A DNA stretch of 64,000 nucleotides from Lingula anatina (lineage: Eukaryota > Brachiopoda > Lingulata > Lingulida > Lingulidae), in contig NW_019773648.1 in NCBI RefSeq assembly GCF_001039355.2, positions 461,055-525,054 of the forward strand, in the 5' to 3' direction. Below, one piece after another: positions 25,934 through 38,532 of this stretch. Within the stretch, counting starts at the first letter, position 1. Each line of letters starts with the position of its first letter. The translations under genes and the position numbers were made by a program. The notes beneath the pieces were generated by a model that saw nothing but the letters and a program-made list of their open reading frames with translations, was not told the DNA's origin and ran no database searches.

Positions 25934-26979
25934 TAACTTTCATTTCAATAATAAAACAAAGTAAAAAGAAAAAACACTCCAATATTTGTTTACTGAAAAC
26001 CCTTTGGCGTGCTTTAACTACCGGGATGGGAAATGTTTGACTTGGAAAACCATATGAATATTTCAAAATCAGGGTATATACATGTGCACTGTTATCGACG
26101 GCTACATACATAACTCAGATACTGTACTGTGAAATAAACGACGATTTCATCAATATGTACTTTGTTAGGCCTTTATTGATTTTTGGCGCGTGTTTTACAT
26201 GATCTTTGTATCCTGAGTCTGGAGGGTGGTGGGTAAAAACCTGGGTATACTTCCACAGAGGTGGTCCATTGCCTAGGGAGTCTAGGGAGTCCCTTTATGG
26301 CTCTTGAACTAGGGGAGACGCCCCCCTTCCCCCCCCCCCCCCAGTGCGGCAGATAGGGTTGGTTGGAAGGACCTGTGGCATGACCCAATGTACTGATATA
26401 AGTTGAAGTCCGTTATATAGTCATATGGAATATTTTGTGATGCATACCGAAAATAATGTAAAATAAATAATATTATCTTTTGTTCATATTTACCTCGCTA
26501 TTTATTATTATATTCCTTTATCTTTCTTATTTTTTCAATTATCTTGCTACAGTATCTAGTTTCCATTCAATCATTCATTTATTCAGTTATTTATTTGATC
26601 AATAATTTACCTATTTATTTATTTAATTAATCTTAATGTTTGTCTTGATTTTGTGAGAGATATCTTTGCGTCTTCTCTGTCGCATCAATGATAACCTTAA
26701 TGGGTATTATTCTCTGACACAATCTGACCTCGTCCTTAACAACAACAGAGTCGAAACCAGCAACCTGATTGGATGGGTTCTTCGAGATGAAATGTATTGA
26801 TTTTTTTTTTCGATGAAAATCTTTGGTAATGTTTGAATCAATCTCCATGCAACCCCAATCAAATTTCATTGTTATCCATTTTTCTATTTGTCACAGATAA
26901 AACTAAATTTATATTCCAATTTTGAATTGAAAGTGAATACATATTTTTCACAAAAGTGTAGTTCTTACGAAAGCTTGTG
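24443..26979. other. Gene-free stretch including assembly gap
   Basis: Open frames that cross the run of N are spurious. A C-rich run lies at 26328-26342. No exon is supported. Confidence 0.6.
25256..25887. other. Assembly gap (632 N)
   Basis: Unknown bases flanked by CA-rich simple sequence on both sides (25209-25255 and 25888-25929). The gap probably falls in a long CA microsatellite that could not be assembled. Confidence 0.99.
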
Positions 26980-27054
26980 TCAAAGTCAACATATGACTCT
27001 AAAGTTGAATTACAAAATAATAATAATTACAGAAAAATTCACTTTTCACCACTG

Positions 27055-27060
27055 TTTATT
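27055..27060 (-). terminator. Candidate polyadenylation signal of paralogue A
   Basis: AATAAA on the minus strand about 870 bp after the stop. The position and its TTTATTCAAT context are conserved in paralogue B (32206-32211), which argues that the 3' untranslated region reaches this far. Confidence 0.4.
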
Positions 27061-27932
27061 CAATACAACGGCTGAACTAACAGAGCAATACACGGTTACA
27101 AAAGAACAGTTTCAAATCCTAAAACCATATCAAAATTAATATTCCTTGACTTAATATAAAAATACATTTACATTGCAAAGTTTGAAGTCATAAATAGTCT
27201 ATGGATGTCGCCTATTTTCAACACTGCCCAAACCGAGATAACACCACATTTCCAGTCCACAAAATACGGAAGTGTTCATACTGTACGTTAGTTATATTCA
27301 GCGCAGAAAATTATTTTTGTCACAAAATCGCCCTATGTACCAATATACCTGTACTTTCAAATGGTAGTTTGCGGAAGGGTCCAAATTGATTATAACAAGT
27401 ATTTTAATCGTCATCTTAACTAAAAACATCTAAACAAGGCGAACGGTCGTAACCAATGTAAGCCAATATATCGACGCTCGGAATGAAAAAGCAAGGTGGT
27501 TTAATATTGTTCTTCTTTACAGATTTCATCAGAATTAACATATCATTTTGGCCGTGTGTTTGGACAATATATATTCTTAAGTAAAGCACTAAAATATTTT
27601 CCTTTTTGGCAAATCTTGGTTCATGGAGTCGACGACCACGAAAAACTGAGATAAAAATCTTAACCTATACAACACACTGTTTGCTTATTTTCATGAGACC
27701 ATTACACGTGCCATAAAACCTTTAAAGACACATGGAATCAGTCACTGAATCAACAGACCAATCGATTGTAATCATTTCCCTCGTCACCATGATGACACGG
27801 CCGGAAACCCCCGATGACGTACGGAAACGCCCGTAAAGAGTCAACATATTCTAGACAAGCCCTCATTTGGACGATAAACTCATTTGAGATAACTGACCAG
27901 AAGAGGATATGAAAATATCAGTCCTTTCTGCA

Positions 27933-30075
27933 CTACTTCTTTCCGAGGGAAAATAATGAGGAAAAGTCTAAGAAAAATGAGCTCAAGCAGTCGCAGCACG
28001 TGGCCTGGTTGGATACAAGCAAGATGGTTTCACCGGGGCACTTTGCCAAAATTCGGTACGTTTTCGTGTATCTGTCGTCGTCCCTCTGGCATTTCTTATT
28101 CCCCGGACATTTCTCATGACTTTAAAAGAAAAGAAAACGAGCATGTACGATAATCTGCTACAAAAGTCGCAGTGAAAGAAAGGTATTGATACTGAGTTAT
28201 TTTCCCGAATATTTTAACATAATTAATCACCATTGTACTTCATTTCCAAAAACGCTGAAATTTAAACCCATAAACCATTCTTTGAGTGTTACGTTTCTAA
28301 GTTTCGAATCACTCCTGTAACGGAGATGATTGCGCATGCGTAACGGTAAAAAATATCTGTACTGAAAGACAAAACATGGCTGCTGCTTACTCGTCGCACT
28401 CTACTTTAGGATAATGGAGGACATGGGGGCAGACGACTGTGCACCTTTTCCCGCCACTCAACCTGATCGACGTCACTGCCTTATAGGTCACTGTGCAGCC
28501 ATTTCCCTTGGGACACATTGGCCTGAAACAAGGTTTAAAACTAGCAAAATGTTTCAATTCAATACCAATGCCTGACTGACTCCATGATGAATTATTTCGA
28601 AAATTAATATATATATTCATGTATATAGGCAATAGAGAATAATAATAGAGAAATGTGTGATAAAGGCCTTTTGATGATTGGACGAGGCTGTAAAGTATAT
28701 CTCATCTGCAGAAAAACACGTTTATTCCCTCTAGAAACAATTAGACTTTTTATCAACAATTATGTCAAAAAGTATTATTATCTTTATTGCAATTTAATTC
28801 AGTTAGCTGCAGTATTATGGGGTTTTAATATGGGCCACTGAGCTGACGTCACACTAATCAAATGCAATAGAGTTTCTGCAGCTTCCCTGTGGTATAATAT
28901 AACATTACCGTAATGTTCAGTCATATACCTAAGCAGTACAAAATATTTACGATTGGCCATGTTCACTTACATCGACGGAATTATCCCTGCGTTCTTCAAT
29001 TTATTTCTACAATACAACAAAAAATAACATTTTGTACAGCGCAAAAATAACAGGTACATCAATAATGATAATAATTAATGCCTTTGGCCGAAACAGAAGA
29101 CAAAGATCCAAATATTTCTTTCATTTATGGGAATGTTTTAAAAGATCAGCTGCGAAGACACCATGAGCAACACACATTAAGTGTGTCTTAATTTTCTCCC
29201 TCTCTACTTGAAAATGTTTTTGAATAGTTTGTGGAGTAATTTTCACTAAAATGTTTACACGCACAATTAACAGACGAGGAATTAGAAAAAATGGCCCCGT
29301 TTGTTGCCTTCTGCACACAAAATTACTATTTCTTTCACATGGAGGTCATTTTCCTATCGCAAAGACATAAGCATGCATCAAAAATACCTTTTTTCTTTAT
29401 TGGCAATTTGAAGTAAGTCTTAATAGGGTGTACTTCATGTAAAGAATCTTAATCTGAGAGCAAATTACACTGTGAAAAAACTCTCGCTTACTGGCAGCTA
29501 GGGCTGAGAGGTGGTATGACCGGAGATCTCTTTATGTTCATGCCGGTTCCAATGTCCATCTGTATTCCCATACATTTATTGGAGGCCGATTCCACTTTTG
29601 CGAACATTGCGAACATCATACACAGCGGGAGCATAAAAACAAAACCCTGCAAGGAAAATAAAGAAATTAGACATGACAATGATTTAAAAGTAACGATATA
29701 CGTGTAATTGAAGTGCAGAACCAAAAACGACAGTTTTATCTCAGAATGCCCAAGTTTCCAGATTTGACTAAATTGACCAAAAAATCAAGTTTGGCCTGTA
29801 ACCATAGCAAGGACCCTTTTTTGAGCAGAAACAGTGTTGGTTTGGTTGGATAACGACAAAAGTCTGTCCCAAGGCAAAAAATGAACGAAACCTTTTTTTG
29901 AGTCTTGACCACCTATATTTCATTCTTACAGTCATCTGCCCTTAAAGCGTTACAGTAAATAAAAAACTACATTATGTCTTACGCTGCTAACATTAGACGA
30001 AGGGACAAAACTGAAATTAAGAGACATTTTAACCAGTCACAATAAAAAGGTTAGGGACTGGTTGAAATTACTTAT

Positions 30076-30146
<71 letters not shown>

Positions 30147-30300
30147 TCTTAGTAAATTAAATCATACACACATTTTTGCGGTTTCTGTGATGGTAAAGAG
30201 ACCAGCGAATAGATCTTCGTGCTTAGGACCGCTAGAACCTTTGTGGTGAAAAAAAGCAAGTGGACTAAGTAAAATAACCACAATGACTGCTTACCTTCAT
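27933..30300 (-). CDS. Secreted 13-cysteine cystine-knot-like protein, paralogue A
   Basis: Five exons on the minus strand: 30295-30300 (ATGAAG only), 29492-29646, 28971-29006 (36 nt), 28391-28522 and 27933-28119, all with GT-AG borders and a continuous frame, giving 171 aa. Residues 1 to about 22 form a hydrophobic signal peptide (MKGFVFMLPLCMMFAMF). The mature part has 13 cysteines, all shared with paralogues B and C. The order is CMGIQ, IPPLSPSC, MCPKGNGC, RCTVVCPHVLHY, VEC, EKC, KKC, ILAKCPG, then ATCCDC. The last two thirds read C..CxxxC..C..CxC, the cystine-knot signature, but with Val where CxGxC families have Gly. There is no transmembrane segment. The C-terminal tail FFLDFSSLFSLGKK resembles that of B. 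Receptor and function are unknown. Confidence 0.85.
30081..30141. repeat. (CT)n-(CA)n microsatellite in intron 1 of paralogue A
   Basis: About 30 bases of CT repeat followed by about 30 of CA repeat, between the six-base first coding exon and exon 2. Paralogue B keeps a shorter CT tract at the equivalent site (35128-35152). Confidence 0.9.
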
Positions 30301-30398
30301 CTTGAAAGATCGATAAATGTAGAATTACTTGAAAAATTGAAATCTTCTTCAGTGTAGCTCTGAGGGCGTGTTTACCAGCAGATGTAACACGACGTACT

Positions 30399-30481
30399 TT
30401 TATACTATTTTCACCAACTGCTCCAAGGCACACGAGTTACGTAAACGTCAAAATTGTCATTTTACAGGTGATTCATTAACA
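30399..30481 (-). promoter_or_regulatory. Core promoter of paralogue A
   Basis: On the minus strand: TATA box in AGTATAAAA (plus-strand TTTATA at 30399-30404), a TGACGT element (plus ACGTCA at 30445-30450) and GTTAATGAAT (plus ATTCATTAAC at 30471-30480). The TATA box lies about 100 bp upstream of the ATG. The same three elements, with spacings of 46 and 26 bp, recur upstream of B and C. Confidence 0.7.
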
Positions 30482-30565
30482 TAGAAAGACAATATTTCAT
30501 AGGGAGGCAACTTCAATCAAAACACAAGATTTATTAGCCACAGTGCCGAACTATTACGTCAGAGC

Positions 30566-32129
30566 ATCGATGAGGACCCGGATGAACATGGCGGCATATG
30601 GCTGACTCAAGGTGTTCGCTGGAACAATAATCCAAAAATGTAAGAACAAAAGACAACTAATAAGCACGTAGTGCTATAAAAAGAGCTCAAACACAGTTGG
30701 CATATATATTATATAAGAGATAAAAAACATGGCTAGGTAAAAGAGGAAGAAATGCTAGGTCTGTGTGGGGATCATACGACTCAACGTCAAGACTAGTGAG
30801 GAAGGCACACCGAAGTGAACAAATAACTGAGATTACCGAAGGCAAAGTCAAACATCAAATACTCTTACTACAGAGAGAGCAGAAATAAAAGAGATAATGA
30901 GTGGGTCTATGAAAGAATTTGAGGTCAAACTGGAAAAAATAAAAGATGTTTACAGCTTCAGTGAAAAAAAAATGAAAATACATGTACAGTACTAGGAAGA
31001 CATGGCGGGTAACGTTAGAAATGCACAAAATTATAATAATAAAAAAGTGCTAAGAAAACAACTCAAAGATGAGCCAAAAGCAAAGAGCCAAAAGGATATT
31101 CAGACAAGGCAAACCATAAGCTACTAAACCATCTATATGTACTCGTAGATAAAGGAGGGGGGACTTTTTACAGTCGCCCAAAAAAAGTTCGGAAACATCG
31201 TTATTTTGTATAAGAATAAAGTAATCTTATGAGCTCAGGTATATATTTTTACCAAATATTGGTACCATTCGGTACTTTTATATACTCCAGATGTTTTCCC
31301 ACTATGTAACATGGTTTATTTTTAATTTTTGAAAAAAAATTCCACATTTTTAACTTCTTGGTCGAGTGTATTACAATGCATAAAACTGAAGGAGAAAATG
31401 TTAAAGAGCTACTTACGATGTATACACATTTTTTCAAGAGAAGATGAGGATGGTACCTACTAGTAGGATGGCCAATATTAAATTGACAGAGAACATCGTA
31501 TGGGAAAGTCTGACAAAGACTGGGTTCCCACAGATTTAGTTCGATCCATCTGGATCGACCTAACTCCCTGGGGTTTCACGCTAAATTGCTGTCAGCTTCC
31601 GGGAGCCAAGCGCGCACAAAAGTTAAATGTATGAGAAATATGCAAACAAGGCGACAACTTAATGAAATTTCTCACATAGCAAAGATATGCAAACTACTAT
31701 ACAACAATCTATCGTCTATGGGCGCCAGTAAAATGTGAAATCCACACGGTGCACGCTGTTTTCTCATGTTTGTGGAATAACGTGCGCACAGGCCCATGTG
31801 TGCTTCTATCTGACCACAGGGGTCGCTACTGGTCTGTTACAAAATTGCTGAAAAGTCACTTCTTTGATTTTTTAGCAGGCTATACTATATACCCCTGTGA
31901 CATAAAAAAACACCTTTATGGACCTTCTGCCAAAACAAGACCAACAGTAGAGAACAGGGAACAATGCACGATTTGTGTTCCATTTTTAACATAGTCGAAT
32001 CAGGATATATTGTCATTCATGTAATAAAAGATTTAAAATATATTTGTTGAAATTTTGTCACAGTTTAAATACAGCACAAAGGCAAATATTGGTTTGAAAA
32101 TAAATAAGAATAGATCGTTTTTACGAAAA
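30566..32129. other. Intergenic stretch between paralogues A and B
   Basis: Holds a truncated copy of the TAGATCGATCTA inverted-repeat family (about 31508-31622) and otherwise AT-rich sequence. An 81-codon plus frame at 31749-31994 has no recognisable motif. Confidence 0.55.
31508..31622. mobile_element. Inverted-repeat element, TAGATCGATCTA family, truncated copy
   Basis: Resembles the left half of the element at 19596-19818 (TGGATCGACCTAACTCCCTGG, then TAAATTGCTGTCAGC and GCGCGCACAAAAGTTAA). The right half is missing. It sits outside the duplicated A/B units. Confidence 0.75.
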
Positions 32130-32205
32130 GATATTATACGAATGCCAAAGTAACATTTGATTATATAAAAACATTTCATTGAAGAAAATTCACGTTTTTC
32201 TACTG

Positions 32206-32211
32206 TTTATT
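32206..32211 (-). terminator. Candidate polyadenylation signal of paralogue B
   Basis: AATAAA on the minus strand about 814 bp after the stop, at the position equivalent to that of paralogue A. Confidence 0.4.
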
Positions 32212-32688
32212 CAATAAAACGGATAAGAATATGATAGCATACAATAACAAATGAATAATTACAATTCTTGGAAGCATATCAAAATTATATAGTATATATT
32301 TATAAACAAAACATGAATGTTCTCATTTTTCAATTCAAAAATAACCAATAAAATTTCCTACCCTGTCTAGACCAGAATATGTACGTATATACAGTCTGTG
32401 TACGTTTAGACGTACGCTGCAATCAGTGTACATTTGAATTTTGACACAAAATCATCCAAATGGCTGTACAGAGATGTTTGCCTCCGAAATGTTGGTCATT
32501 AGGGCCCATGCAATGGCTTGGGGTGCCCCATAAATGTGCTTTTGTATAATTCTCTCTTGCATGTTTAAACCAAAATAATAAAACATTGTACTTGTATATC
32601 TGGACAAGATACAATATATGGTCCTGGGTATAGCACCAAAATATATACCTTTTGAAAATCTTGATCAAAGGAATAGACTAACACAAAA

Positions 32689-32740
<52 letters not shown>
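32689..32740. repeat. (AAT)n microsatellite
   Basis: About 17 AAT units in the 3' flank of paralogue B. Poly-Leu and poly-Ile open frames across it are artefacts. Confidence 0.95.
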
Positions 32741-32741
<1 letters not shown>

Positions 32742-33024
32742 GAAATTCCTATACCACACTTCTTGCTTATTTACATGGCAGCATTGCACATACCATAAAA
32801 CCTTTACAGACACATGTAGTCAGTCAACGAATCTTGAGAGCAAGATTTCGACCAATTGTTATCATCCCCTCTAGTCACCATGGTGACACAGCCGGAAACG
32901 TCCGATGACACACGGAAACGCCCGCAAAGAGTCAACTTATAATACGCACACTCTCATATTGGACGATAAGCACAATTAAGATTACAGTCCCGAAGATACT
33001 ATGTAAAAAAAAGATCTTTCAGTT

Positions 33025-35239
33025 CTACTTCTTTCCAAATGAAAATAATGAAGAAAAGTCTAAGAAGAACCCACTCATGCAGTCGCAGCACGTAGCCTGC
33101 TTGGAGATTAGCATAATGGTGTCCCCTTTAGTGCCTGGACATTTCACCAACACTCGATATGTGCTTGTGTAATTGACGTCGTCTCTCTCACAGTGCTTCT
33201 TCTTCTTCTTGTCGCATTTCTCATCTCTGTAAGAGATAATTAAACACTGCAATGCATCTGTTGCTGCTATAAAGACAGCAGAGAGTTAGAGGCATATCAT
33301 TAACGTTAGGTCCGTATAAAACAACACACAGGTTTCCTAAAAATTCACCAGCACTTTTTGTTTGGAGTTTTCTAAATTACCGATGTAAATCAAATCCAAA
33401 ATGAGTGACAAAATAACATCTATTAACCTCTTCGAAGGTCAGTTTTCTAGGTCCCTATTCTCGTGAAAACCGCGGTGTCTATGGAGATGGGACCTTAGTT
33501 TTGAGTCATTTTTGTTATGGAGATGGAGACAGTTGAACTTTACCCCTTATTTGAAAAAAGTGGATCTTTTTATCATAATGGCATAGCACCTATGCAAAAC
33601 TTGATAGAGAGCGTACTTTTTCCTGCTAAAAAGATAGGTTAGTTGGACCCCCCTCCCCCATCCTCTCCAGTACATCTTTCTGTAATGAAAAAAAAAATGG
33701 ATGCTGCTTACTTGTCGCACTCTACTTTAGGATAATGGAGGATGTGCGGGCAGACGACCTTGCATACTTTTCTGCTGTTTAACCTGACCGATTCCACTGC
33801 CTTATACGTCACTGTGCAGCCATTTTCCTTGGGACACATAGGCCTGAAACAAGGTTTAAAAAGTAACACCATAAATTTATTTAATATTAAAATTGGATTA
33901 ATGCCAGGGTTGTTTGTTTGGTTGTTTATGCATGGTAGAGGCATATCTTAGGTTAAAAAAAATAAAACACGTTTGAAAAATCTGTGGAACTTTTCCTCGT
34001 CTTTTACTTCACGTGTCAGAAAAATTTACTCAGTTCTACTCTATGACGAAGACGCAAAAGTGGAAAAGTGACTTTAGTTTGTAAAATGCAACGTGATCAA
34101 TAATACGAAAAATCCTTATACTCACATCGACGGAATGATCCCTGCTTTCTTCAACTTATTGCTACAATATAAGGAAAGAAAATTTTCAATACTTGGAATT
34201 TAAAAAATGATGAATTTTATATAATTAATCATATAATAATAATAATAATAATGATATTGATAATAATTTATCTGTGTTTGCAACAATTCATAGATAGCGA
34301 TTCCAGAATTATTATTATTTTTTTTTTTTTTTTGAGAATGTATTAAAAGATCATCCAATTGAAATCACTTTGATCATTACATATTCATGACTTGCTATTC
34401 GTAATTTTCTTTTTCTCTTCTTGAAAATGTGTTTCAATAGTTTCATGCTAAAACACTCACTAAAATTGATGTCTACACGCACAATTAACAGCTGAGGAAT
34501 TTGAAAGCATGGTCTCGTGTAATGTCCACTGGACATAAAAATGGCTATTTCTTCTGTGCGGAATTTATTTGAATTAACTTGCAATGCCTAAAGTACGCAT
34601 TACATGTACCTTACTTGCTTTATTGGCAACTTGGATTTAGCCAGAGTGTTGTGTACTTTTATTATATGGGTAGATTCTTAATTTGAGAGTATTGTTAACT
34701 GTAAATCTGTCACTTACTGGCAGTCATCGCTGAGAGGTGGTATGACAAGAGTTTTCTTCATCTTAGCGCCCTTGCCTGTGTATGTTTGTATTCCCATACA
34801 CGTATTGGCGGCAGAATCCACCTTTTCGGACACTACACATGTCACACATATTGCGAGCATGAATATTAAACCCTGCGAGGAAATTAAGAGATTCAAAATT
34901 AAAAGGTAGATGAAATGTAAATGAAATGCAGATCAAATTTACTGTTGTTTCATCTGAAATGTCCACAAACGTGTATTAGTTGTATTTTTTTGTGTCTGTA
35001 CTTTTTAACTAAAAAACATAACCTGCTTAGCTACTGACATTACAAAAAAGGACAAAATTTATGATAAGACAAACCACTCACAATAAAAAATAGGGATTGA
35101 TTAACAATTAGCTATAATGTCTTTTCACTCTCTCTCTCTGTCTCTCTCGTTCCTCTTCAGGCTTAGGAACGCTAGAACCTTTGTGTTTGAGACAACGGGT
35201 AGCCTAAGTAAAGTAACCATAAGGAATACTTACTTTCAT
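33025..35239 (-). CDS. Secreted 13-cysteine cystine-knot-like protein, paralogue B
   Basis: Five exons on the minus strand: 35234-35239 (ATGAAA only), 34718-34872, 34126-34161 (36 nt), 33712-33843 and 33025-33226, with consensus splice sites and a continuous frame, giving 176 aa. The signal peptide is MKGLIFMLAICVTCVVS. The 13 mature cysteines fall in CMGIQ, IPPLSDDC, MCPKENGC, VCKVVCPHILHY, VEC, EKC, KHC, VLVKCPG and ATCCDC. The odd number leaves one free for an intermolecular bond, as in dimeric cystine-knot ligands. A five-lysine run separates the eighth and ninth cysteines. NYT is a possible N-glycosylation site. It is the closest relative of A, arising with it by segmental duplication. 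Function unknown. Confidence 0.86.
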
Positions 35240-35337
35240 CTTGAAAGATTGATAAAGCTAAAATATCTTGAGAAATTGAAGACTTCTTCACTGTCGCTCT
35301 GAGGGCGTGTTTACCAGCAGGTCGTACAGGAGGTACC

Positions 35338-35418
35338 TTTATACTATTTCACCACCTACTTAAAGTTATACAAGTCACTCAAACGTCAAAATTACCTTTA
35401 ACAGGTAATTCATTAACA
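35338..35418 (-). promoter_or_regulatory. Core promoter of paralogue B
   Basis: TATA box in AGTATAAAG (plus TTTATA at 35338-35343), TGACGT element (plus ACGTCA at 35383-35388) and GTTAATGAAT (plus ATTCATTAAC at 35408-35417). Spacings are 45 and 25 bp, and the TATA box is about 99 bp upstream of the ATG. Confidence 0.7.
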
Positions 35419-36724
35419 TAGAAAAACAATTTTTCTCAGGGCGGCAACTTCAATCGAGACACAAGATTAATTAGCCATGGTGCTCAACTTTTTATGTCAA
35501 AACAATGGGATTTAATTGGGCAAGGGCGCATCCATCTGGTTTGTTGATAGAGCAAAAATCCTGCCCAGGCGGGACCGTTGCCTACGTCATACCAATTGAG
35601 GAAAACATTGAAAATTGACATTTTAATCACTCGCTCAAAGCGACACAGCCCGGTATCGACTGCCATTAGTTATAGTTTTACTGTCTCAGTTTCTAGTCTG
35701 GAGGTTTGGTGAAAATTGAACAGTTAATCCTTGGGATTTTTCAGAACTTCGCAGTGGATTTGCCAACTGATACGAAACTTACGTGATAAAACTTTGAGTG
35801 CTTAGTAGCTGTGCATGGCGACTCAGTATAACTTGTGTTAGGTGGGGCTTATTGATATTGCTACTGTAAATACAGTGAGAGATACAGAAAAACATGAAAC
35901 AGGGTAAAAATGATCGGGTTCTACATGTACCCCTTAATTTGCAAATGAAAGGGGATAAAATTTAAAAAACACACACGGGCAATGAGAAGAAGCAAACTGT
36001 TATCGTCAATATGAGGCCTCTCTATTCAAACCATTCTCCTTCCAAATAACGGGTTTTTAAATTTTTGATTTTCATAACAGCAGTAAGTAACGATTTGTCA
36101 TGGGTGTGGTGTAATATGCTAGCCGTGTGGTCAACTTATATGGTCAAAATGTGTCCGTTTCATAGACCCAATGCCATTTATTGGGCTTCAATGGTAACCT
36201 TATTTACTAGTATGTACTTTTAATGAAAATTGGGACGGGGACTACAACAAGGTCGCCAACCTTTGCCAAATACATAAACACACATTAGATATCTTAAGCG
36301 TATTATACAATTACCCGCGCATGCTGTGAAATGACGTACATTTAGATGAAATAAAACTGATTCCCATTTAAAAGAGTCATGGTGAGTGACTAACTTTTTC
36401 TCTTTGAAATAAACAGCCATTAAATAAATCAACAGAGTTAAAGTTTATGCTGACTGCTCTTAATAAAATAATTATTTGCACATTTATATGTGTATATTTA
36501 ATCAAAGACCTTTGATGAGCTCGAGGTTTTACTTTTATCTTTGTAAACAGACATTTGTTTTGCGCAGTTATAGGGATCTTGAGTTAAAATGGTTATTTTA
36601 ATTAATTAATTAATTAAAAAGGGCAACACACATCAAAGGTTCAATTTGATAACATTGGTAATGGTATGGCAGTTGCTAATTACCGTACTAACAAAAAGAA
36701 AAAATGAGATAAAAGAAAAACAAA

Positions 36725-36728
<4 letters not shown>

Positions 36729-36771
<43 letters not shown>
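36729..36771. repeat. (GA)n microsatellite
   Basis: About 21 uninterrupted GA units. Confidence 0.9.
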
Positions 36772-36773
<2 letters not shown>

Positions 36774-37188
36774 GAGTTAAGAGTAAAAGATAGGAGGAAG
36801 TGAGGGAGAGAAAGACAAGAAGAACAGAAAAGTTCGTTCACACCGCTGATTCATTTATCTAATGAACATTATAAGTGGCCACCTATGTTCAAATGGACGC
36901 TAGCCATTAAAACTATTATCATGAATAATTTGTAATGCTACATGTAAATAAATGTTGTACTTCTAATGACACATTTTGGTTGGCTTCCAAGAAGTTGCTT
37001 ATAGATAATATTGCTATCCTTAAAAATTGCTCTTTAATGAGCGGGAGGTGGCTTTATCACGTCAAACGAAGACATTTAAGAGGGACACTGTGTAATATGT
37101 TTTAACTAAAGCAACCATCCTTCGTTCTGCTATTCGCGGAAATTGCTTTATAAAAGTAAATAAATAAAATGTCTATCTCTCTCCTCCC

Positions 37189-37226
37189 TCCTGTCTTTCT
37201 CTCCCCCCCCTCTCTCTCTCTCTTTT

Positions 37227-37259
<33 letters not shown>

Positions 37260-37277
37260 CACACACACACACGATAC

Positions 37278-37319
<42 letters not shown>
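37189..37319. repeat. (CT)n-(CA)n-(CT)n compound microsatellite
   Basis: CT-rich tract, about 50 bases of CA repeat, then about 40 bases of CT repeat. Confidence 0.9.
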
Positions 37320-37321
<2 letters not shown>

Positions 37322-37649
37322 ACCTACATATCATGACCATCAGGTGTTTTTAATCTTAAAAGTAGCAAATATTCCGACCAAGTTCTAGCCGACCTTCAGT
37401 TAGCACACTGAGTGATAAAGATAAAAAAGATAGGCCTTAATGCTCTAATTATTTGGGATAAATGACAATCTCGTTTCTTTTTTGGGGATAAACTGCAAAG
37501 ATCAGAAGAAGCCGCTTGATCATTAGTCAAATCATTATATATCTTTAAAGATCCATTTTTATTCTGTAAATCGGTTTAATATGATTTAGTTAAAGACTCT
37601 AATTATGAAACCCTTCTTCTTTTGTCCGTATTTTTAAATTGAAATTATT

Positions 37650-37650
37650 T

Positions 37651-37686
<36 letters not shown>
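37650..37686. repeat. (AAT)n microsatellite
   Basis: About 12 AAT units. Confidence 0.9.
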
Positions 37687-37691
<5 letters not shown>

Positions 37692-38325
37692 TAATTATTA
37701 TAATAACAAAAGTTTATTGAACTCTAAGTGATACAATATATGATATTTGCAAGCTCTCTCATTATTCAAATATAGCATAATATTGCAAATGACATACATA
37801 ATATAATAACAAATATTGCAAAAATAAAAACGGTAATAATAAGATAAAAGACAAAAGTTAATTAATTGTTTTGCCACTGCTTGGATTGCCTGTACGACAA
37901 CAGTTATTTTACAATGCCAGTTGGACATAAGTTTATCTAGATGTAACTATCATGGTCCAATCAGTTCGTAGATTTTGAAATGCAATGCTTTCTTTTCCTT
38001 ACTGCTATCTGTTTTTACAACAAGCTCTTAATCTTGTTATTTTATACATGTAATTGATTGTAGTTTGGCACTTTTTTGACTGGGTTTAGTTAAATTAAGG
38101 AAGCTCACTTCGTGAAGTTTGTCGATGGGATAAGCACCGAAAGTTCAGACGAAGACAGCCATCAGCAACGCAAATGTGAAAATGATGCTACCTTTTGGAT
38201 ACAATGCAGGTAAATGGCAGTCATTACTTTTACATACTAGACGCGGTAATAGCGTCACCTCGTAGACCTCGTACCTGTGGTACTTGTCTGCAGTTTAAAA
38301 CTCTGCTACACTACCCTCTACCAGG

Positions 38326-38479
38326 CCCTGGTTTCACAAAAAAATCTTAACTCAGGTTCCCCGACCAAGAATTCAATTACCAAGGTTTCAAGGTCACATG
38401 GGCACAGCTCATTCTATCAGGAGCAGTGTAACAACACTCTAATGGGAATCCTAGTCAACTAAGCCAGGAAATGGACTTA

Positions 38480-38517
<38 letters not shown>

Positions 38518-38532
38518 TAAAACTGGGACCAG
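38326..38532. mobile_element. Probable inverted-repeat element with long T tract
   Basis: The left end CCCTGGTTTCACAAAAAAAT...CTTAA mirrors the right end TTAAGTTTTT...AGTAAAACTGGGACCAGG, imperfectly. About 34 consecutive T lie near the right end. Short non-autonomous transposons of this form are common in invertebrates. Confidence 0.5.

Larger units (their letters stand above)
26980..30565. repeat. Segmental duplication, left unit (contains paralogue A)
   Basis: The sequence from about 26980 to about 30565 aligns with about 32130-35500. Shared landmarks outside exons include CATAAAACCTTTA near 27710/32795, GGAAACGCCCGYAAAGAGTC near 27821/32914, and GGCAACTTCAATC near 30507/35443. Boundaries are approximate. 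Confidence 0.75.
32130..35500. repeat. Segmental duplication, right unit (contains paralogue B)
   Basis: Partner of about 26980-30565. Besides the gene, it shares 5' flank to about 260 bp upstream of the ATG and 3' flank to the AATAAA. It differs by insertions such as the (AAT)n tract at 32689-32740. Confidence 0.75.

Noticed and set aside
25068-26111. Open frames of 238-322 codons around the gap
   Set aside because: Most codons are N; the ends are simple sequence.
31749-31994. 81-codon plus-strand frame between paralogues A and B
   Set aside because: No recognisable motif and no matching sequence in the duplicate region.
33025-35239. Assignment of the cysteine-rich family to IL-17 or to a named CTCK family
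   Set aside because: The C-terminal half has a similar cysteine rhythm, but the IL-17 core motifs and the Gly of CxGxC are missing, so naming would overreach.
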